From positions 1-22,524 of the forward strand of contig JAWQRM010000452.1 of NCBI GenBank assembly GCA_033557675.1: a stretch of DNA of 22,524 bases, in the 5' to 3' direction. The notes under the pieces were generated by a model. That model searched no databases, was not told the DNA's origin, and was given only the letters and a program-made list of their open reading frames with translations. Positions 19,251 through 22,524 of this stretch are shown in pieces (position 1 is the stretch's first letter; each line of letters opens with the position of its first letter). Origin of the DNA: Coptodactyla brooksi. Lineage: Eukaryota; Arthropoda; Insecta; Coleoptera; Scarabaeidae. The position numbers and the translations under genes are program-made.

Positions 19251-20400
19251 ATAAGCCTGCAAAATTTGGGTTGTGTCACGTTTTTTAACTTTTGTTAATC
19301 GATTCCTATGTATTCTTAGCGCTGAATCCGAAAATGGTTTTCATTTTTTTCTCATTACGTCGGAAATTCTTACAACTTAAATATAACATAAATAAACCGC
19401 AACTTTCAAAATTTGTAAATAGTCAAAATATAGTAAAAACATGAAACTTTAAAACAGACTTAAAGTGTTTTTTCTTATAATTCATTCTTCTTTTTTTTGG
19501 TGTATTGTAATACAGTGTAAATAAAATACACAATTTTATGGGATTCATCTCAGTGTAACGTCCAGCAATAGTCAACCATCACCGTAGACCATTTCTCTTG
19601 ATACCTCCTTTCCATTTCTTTAATATCCCGACAGCATCTCTTACTTATCTTTTCTTCACTTATCTGGGTGCCGTTATAAAAAGTACTAAAAATAATTGAC
19701 TATTAGGAAGTATTCGACATAAAGAAATAGTTATTTATGAAAAAGAGAATATATAAAAATTAAAAAAATATTTAGGCAATTTCTTTAATTTTTATAAGTA
19801 AAATTTATATTTATTGGTAAATTTATTAGACGAATATGGGGAAGGAAGTTTTCATACTAAATTTTATTTTGTTAGAAATTTTTAATATAAAAAGTACTAA
19901 AAATAATTGATTATTAGGAAGTATTTGACATAAAAAAATAGTTATTTATGAAAAAAAGAATATATAAAAATTAAAGAAATATTTAGGCAATTTCTTTAAT
20001 TTTTATAAGTAAAATTTATATTTACTGGTAAATTTATTAGACGAAAATGGGGAAGGAAGTTTTCATACTAAATTTTATTTTGTTAGAAATTTTTAATATA
20101 AAAAGTACCCAGATTTTGAAAAAAATATGCAAATGTGAATTTAAGAACTGAACCTTTGAGCGCATAAAACAGCTTAAGTTTTTGTACTTCTGCAGCATGT
20201 TCTCAACGATTGATTTGAAGTTCGAATCCTTCTTATTACCCAAACCACTTGGTTACTACGTCTTCAAAGGTCGAGAGAACTACTTCGAGTAGTTTTCTAA
20301 TATCAGGACCAATAAACATAGCCTCTTTTAGTTAGGCCGTTGATGAGGCTGGAATTTATCACAGATGGACAGGGATGTGCCTGTTGGGATTCTTTTTTCA
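19251..20400 (-). pseudogene. degraded ORF and tail of uncharacterised repeat family (copy B), interrupted
   Basis: Minus-strand counterpart of copy A (5134-5970). Reading down from about 20362: CDKFQPHQ, GPDIRKLL (20310-20287), FEDVVTKWFG, NKKDSNFKSIVENML, FLNSHLHIFFKIWV. The frame is then broken by two 211-bp tandem units (19677-20098) and resumes with SEEKISKR, RDIKEMERRYQEKW and DYCWTLH-stop near 19550. The noncoding tail down to 19251 contains the reverse complement of the segment at about 5886-5970 of copy A (GGATTCAGCGCTAA and CCCAAATTTTGCAGGC shared), showing that the repeat unit extends beyond the coding part. Stops, frameshifts and the insertion make it dead. As with copy A, I recognise the protein family as a common arthropod repeat but do not know its function. 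Confidence 0.6.
19677..20098. repeat. two tandem 211-bp units inserted in copy B
   Basis: Units 19677-19887 and 19888-20098 match at about 96% by eye, and ataaaaagtac starts a third unit that stops at once. Each unit has a hairpin; in unit two the arms are a perfect 18 bp (19963-19980 with 19990-20007, loop atttaggca). The pair splits the coding frame of copy B, so it arrived later or expanded in place. Confidence 0.85.
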
Positions 20401-20604
20401 AAAATACTTTTTTTTGAAAAAAAAAATTTTTCTGAACGAACACCATTTGAACGAACTCCGAATGAAAAAAAAATTTTTTTCAAATTTTCTTTTTAATTTT
20501 TTTTTAATAAAATTTTCTTTTTGAAAAAATTTTTCGTTCAGACAAAAAAATTTTTTAAATTTTTTTCAAAAAATTTTGCAAAAAAAAAATTTTAAATTTT
20601 CGTA
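20401..20604. repeat. A/T homopolymer low-complexity block
   Basis: Alternating runs of A and T, with ctgaacgaa (about 20432) and its inverse ttcgttcag (about 20532) as the only complex words. It separates copy B from the mariner remnant. Long homopolymer runs here also make the assembly less reliable. Confidence 0.8.
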
Positions 20605-21121
20605 TACAGCTTTGTAAGACCTCATTAACACTGCTGAAAATGATGATTTTCTTGATTCCATCATAACTGGTGATGAAACATAGTGCTTTAAATATGATCC
20701 AGAAACTAAGCGTCAATCTGCAGAATGGAAGTCGAACGGCGAGCCGAAACAAAAAAAAATGCATTTTCAGAAGTCAAGAGCCAAGACAATGTTGACTACT
20801 TTTTATGATTCACAAGGAATTGTGACGTGTTAAGCCTGAATACCACCACATAAGACGTTAAAAGTTCGTGAATTTTTGACTAAAAAATCTGTTATTGACA
20901 ATCCACGGTATTCAGCTGATATATCACCCTGCGATTATTTTCTTTACCCTAAACTGAAAATTGCGCCGAAATGATCGTTTTATAATGATATTTCAGTCAT
21001 TCAAACAGCTGTGACGCAGGTACTGAAGGCCATGCCTAAGGATGATATACAAAAGTCTATGCATCCGTTATTTCATCGTGCTAGAAAGTGTACTGAGTTA
21101 AATGGAACCTATTTTGAATAA
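20605..21121 (+). pseudogene. mariner transposase, C-terminal part with internal deletion
   Basis: The frame reads DDFLDSIITGDET, stop (likely from TGG), then CFKYDPETKRQSAEWKSNGE, KTMLTTFYDSQGIV, two stops, and VREFLTKKSVIDN. It then continues YSADISPCDYFLYPKLK up to the TAA at 21119-21121 (RKCTELNGTYFE). This is the catalytic half of a mariner-family transposase. The first catalytic Asp is at 20672-20674 (GDET) and the last at 20933-20935 (SPCDYF). They are 87 codons apart where mariners have roughly 128. The segment with the second catalytic Asp is therefore deleted, about 40 codons, between the words ending near 20860 and VREFL. The 5' half is also missing, beyond the low-complexity block. 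Inactive. Confidence 0.8.
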
Positions 21122-21499
21122 AAAATAACTTTTAAACATAATTCAATGTGCGTTTTTATGTATATCTAAAAATTTTCGTTATTAAATTGTCCTACTGTGT
21201 AGCACTAGGCGCCAAGAATATTCACCTAAGTTTCATTTAAATTGATGTAATCGTTCACCGCCACTTAAAGATGTTGTTTAATTTTTTTGCAGTCTTTGGA
21301 AACTTCCATCGACTAAACGAAGAAACTAGGCGTGTAGATAAGCTGGATTAAATCATCTTACTTTGAGGTCAGGAAGCTGCGGTAAACAGTTGTCCATACC
21401 TTTCAAGGATATCTTATATATGCTAAAAACTTTCATCAAATAAATTAGGTCAGATAAAAATATTTATTAATTTCAGAATATTCACGAGAAATTACAGCC
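21122..21499. other. no gene seen
   Basis: The mariner 3' untranslated end probably lies in the first 80 bases; no matching terminal repeat was identified. Nothing else recognised. Confidence 0.45.
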
Positions 21500-21538
21500 G
21501 AAAAGAAATGAATCACTTCCATTGATTCATTTCTTTTC
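21500..21538. repeat. perfect 16-bp inverted repeat (hairpin)
   Basis: Arms gaaaagaaatgaatca (21500-21515) and tgattcatttcttttc (21523-21538) are perfect reverse complements around cttccat. Confidence 0.85.
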
Positions 21539-21769
21539 AACTATCGAGCAAGATTAAAAATATTTGTAATACTTTTAAAGAAAGGTTGTATTTTCATTAA
21601 CATCATTCAAAATTGGAGTTGCTACTTTTGTTCGGCTGGCGTTGAAGGCTTAAATATGAAAAATAAAAACAGAATCGTCGATCCAATTATGCCGTCTGCA
21701 ACAAACAAATACAAATACAAATCGGATAAGAACACATGAGTTTTTTTACATTATTTTTATGTATATAAT

Positions 21770-21815
21770 ACACTCCTGAAGTTTGGTGCGCTCCTCCCCA
21801 CTCACCCTGTATAGT
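21770..21815 (-). repeat. possible transposon terminal repeat
   Basis: Read on the minus strand this begins tatacagggtgagtgggg. A TA followed by cagggtg is a common outer end of IS630/mariner-type elements in insects. No partner end was found in the window. Confidence 0.35.
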
Positions 21816-21965
21816 GATAAGAACTCATGGTACACTGTATTGTTGAAATCGATGTGAACAGTGATCAAAACCTCCACATTTTATCGAACTTCCGTTGATA
21901 CTTCGAGATTTGTTGGCTTTTCGACATCCAGCAATATCAACTATCCGATATGGCTGCCAGTATTA
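21800..21965 (-). pseudogene. possible mariner-like transposase scrap
   Basis: On the minus strand from about 21925 one frame gives EKPTNLEVSTEVR, stop, then NVEVLITVHIDFNNTVYHEF. The spacing (basic-rich segment, then hydrophobic strand, Asp-Phe, and His-Glu-Phe) is collinear with the central part of mariner transposases. Only about 40 residues with one stop; similarity is weak and could be chance. Confidence 0.3.
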
Positions 21966-22199
21966 CATTGTTACTTTGCTAGATTTTTCTTCAAAAGTCC
22001 AATTATCTCTGTGTGCTTGTCAATCATTGCTTGTTTCTCTCTTTCTATATGGGTATATTTTTGGGATTTAATGTTACACCAAGAACTTCTTCAATATTTA
22101 TATCACGAGCAATTCTTCCTTTGAAGTTACATACACGAAAACGAAACTAATAAATATAGGTGGCTGTGTACTATCTGTAATATCACTACTTACTTCACG
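21966..22199. other. no gene seen
   Basis: The plus frame 21861-22124 starts with GTG, not ATG, is hydrophobic by composition, and overlaps the better-supported minus-strand reading. No other feature. Confidence 0.4.
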
Positions 22200-22364
22200 G
22201 AAATAGTGAAAGTACAGAGTAAATGTAATACAAGCTTTTATATAAGAAAACATTAAGAAAATAGAATTACATGTATTGTTGTTTCAGGTAATTTTGTTTA
22301 TTTAAAATATTTTCCTGCTTAAAGCCTTTACATCGCATTTACTCTGTGATATCACTACTTTCGT
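22200..22364. repeat. imperfect inverted repeat, about 30-bp arms
   Basis: gaaatagtgaaagtacagag plus taaatg (22200-22226) matches the reverse complement of catttactctgtgatatcac plus tactttc (22336-22364). The shared core cagagtaaatg is perfect. A small foldback element is possible. Confidence 0.5.
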
Positions 22365-22416
22365 GAAGTGAGAAGATAGTAAACGTAACAGCCGTATGAA
22401 TACAAAAAAAATTAGA

Positions 22417-22465
22417 TGTACATCGTACATGACTTTCTCTTACCTTGTCCCTAGTTTAAATATAA
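22417..22465 (-). repeat. dispersed repeat, partner at 16661-16709
   Basis: The reverse complement matches 16661-16709 at 44 of 49 positions. Confidence 0.7.
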
Positions 22466-22492
22466 AACAAGTCGGCAAGTGTCAGAAATGTA

Positions 22493-22520
22493 AATCTCTA
22501 TAAAAGCCTTTATAGAGATT
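22493..22520. repeat. perfect 12-bp hairpin at window end
   Basis: aatctctataaa (22493-22504) and tttatagagatt (22509-22520) are perfect reverse complements around agcc. Confidence 0.75.
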
Positions 22521-22524
22521 ATAC

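Noticed and set aside
20215..20232. agttcgaatcc resembling a tRNA T-arm
   Set aside because: It lies in the coding part of repeat copy B on the minus strand; no D-arm, anticodon arm or acceptor stem fits around it.

Overview
The window is AT-rich, repeat-dense intergenic DNA from an animal genome, almost certainly an insect. It has no operons or ribosome binding sites. It does have decayed eukaryotic transposons (piggyBac, mariner/IS630-type, a Penelope-like tail), candidate short introns, and tiny secreted-peptide genes of an insect style. No rRNA, tRNA, CRISPR array or conserved housekeeping gene was seen. Most long reading frames here are chance frames or shadows.

Layout. 1-412: N-terminal half of an IS630/mariner-type transposase on the minus strand, running off the window. 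1895-2062: a C-terminal scrap of a similar transposase, minus strand. 2066-4700: no recognised gene, several hairpins and a possible solo LTR. 4706-5970 and 19251-20400: three pieces of one uncharacterised repeat family with its own coding region. Two are degraded coding copies with a shared 3' tail and one is a tail only. The copy near 20 kb is interrupted by two tandem 211-bp units. 6673-7112: another broken IS630/mariner-type N-terminus. 7113-10764: no recognised gene. 10765-12833: a dead piggyBac element with recognisable terminal repeats and an internal tandem duplication of its catalytic core. 16881-17216: a short element with 65-bp inverted arms and a sequence that folds as a type I hammerhead ribozyme, as expected for a Penelope-like retroelement tail. 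20605-21121: a mariner with an internal deletion.

The likely live host genes are three small secreted peptides on the plus strand (13136-13327, 17793-18008, 18152-18397). Each has a signal peptide followed by one or two modules of the form C-[PL]-x-G-x7-C-[RK], or a close variant. The module resembles the C-x10-C loop of the hymenopteran peptide secapin, but homology is unproven. Two of the three have a candidate 50-bp intron ending just upstream of the start codon, which supports a shared gene ancestor. They look like a small, divergent, tandemly duplicated family of defence, venom or secretory peptides, and they are the most interesting host content. The hammerhead-bearing inverted element between the first and second gene is the most interesting mobile-element content.
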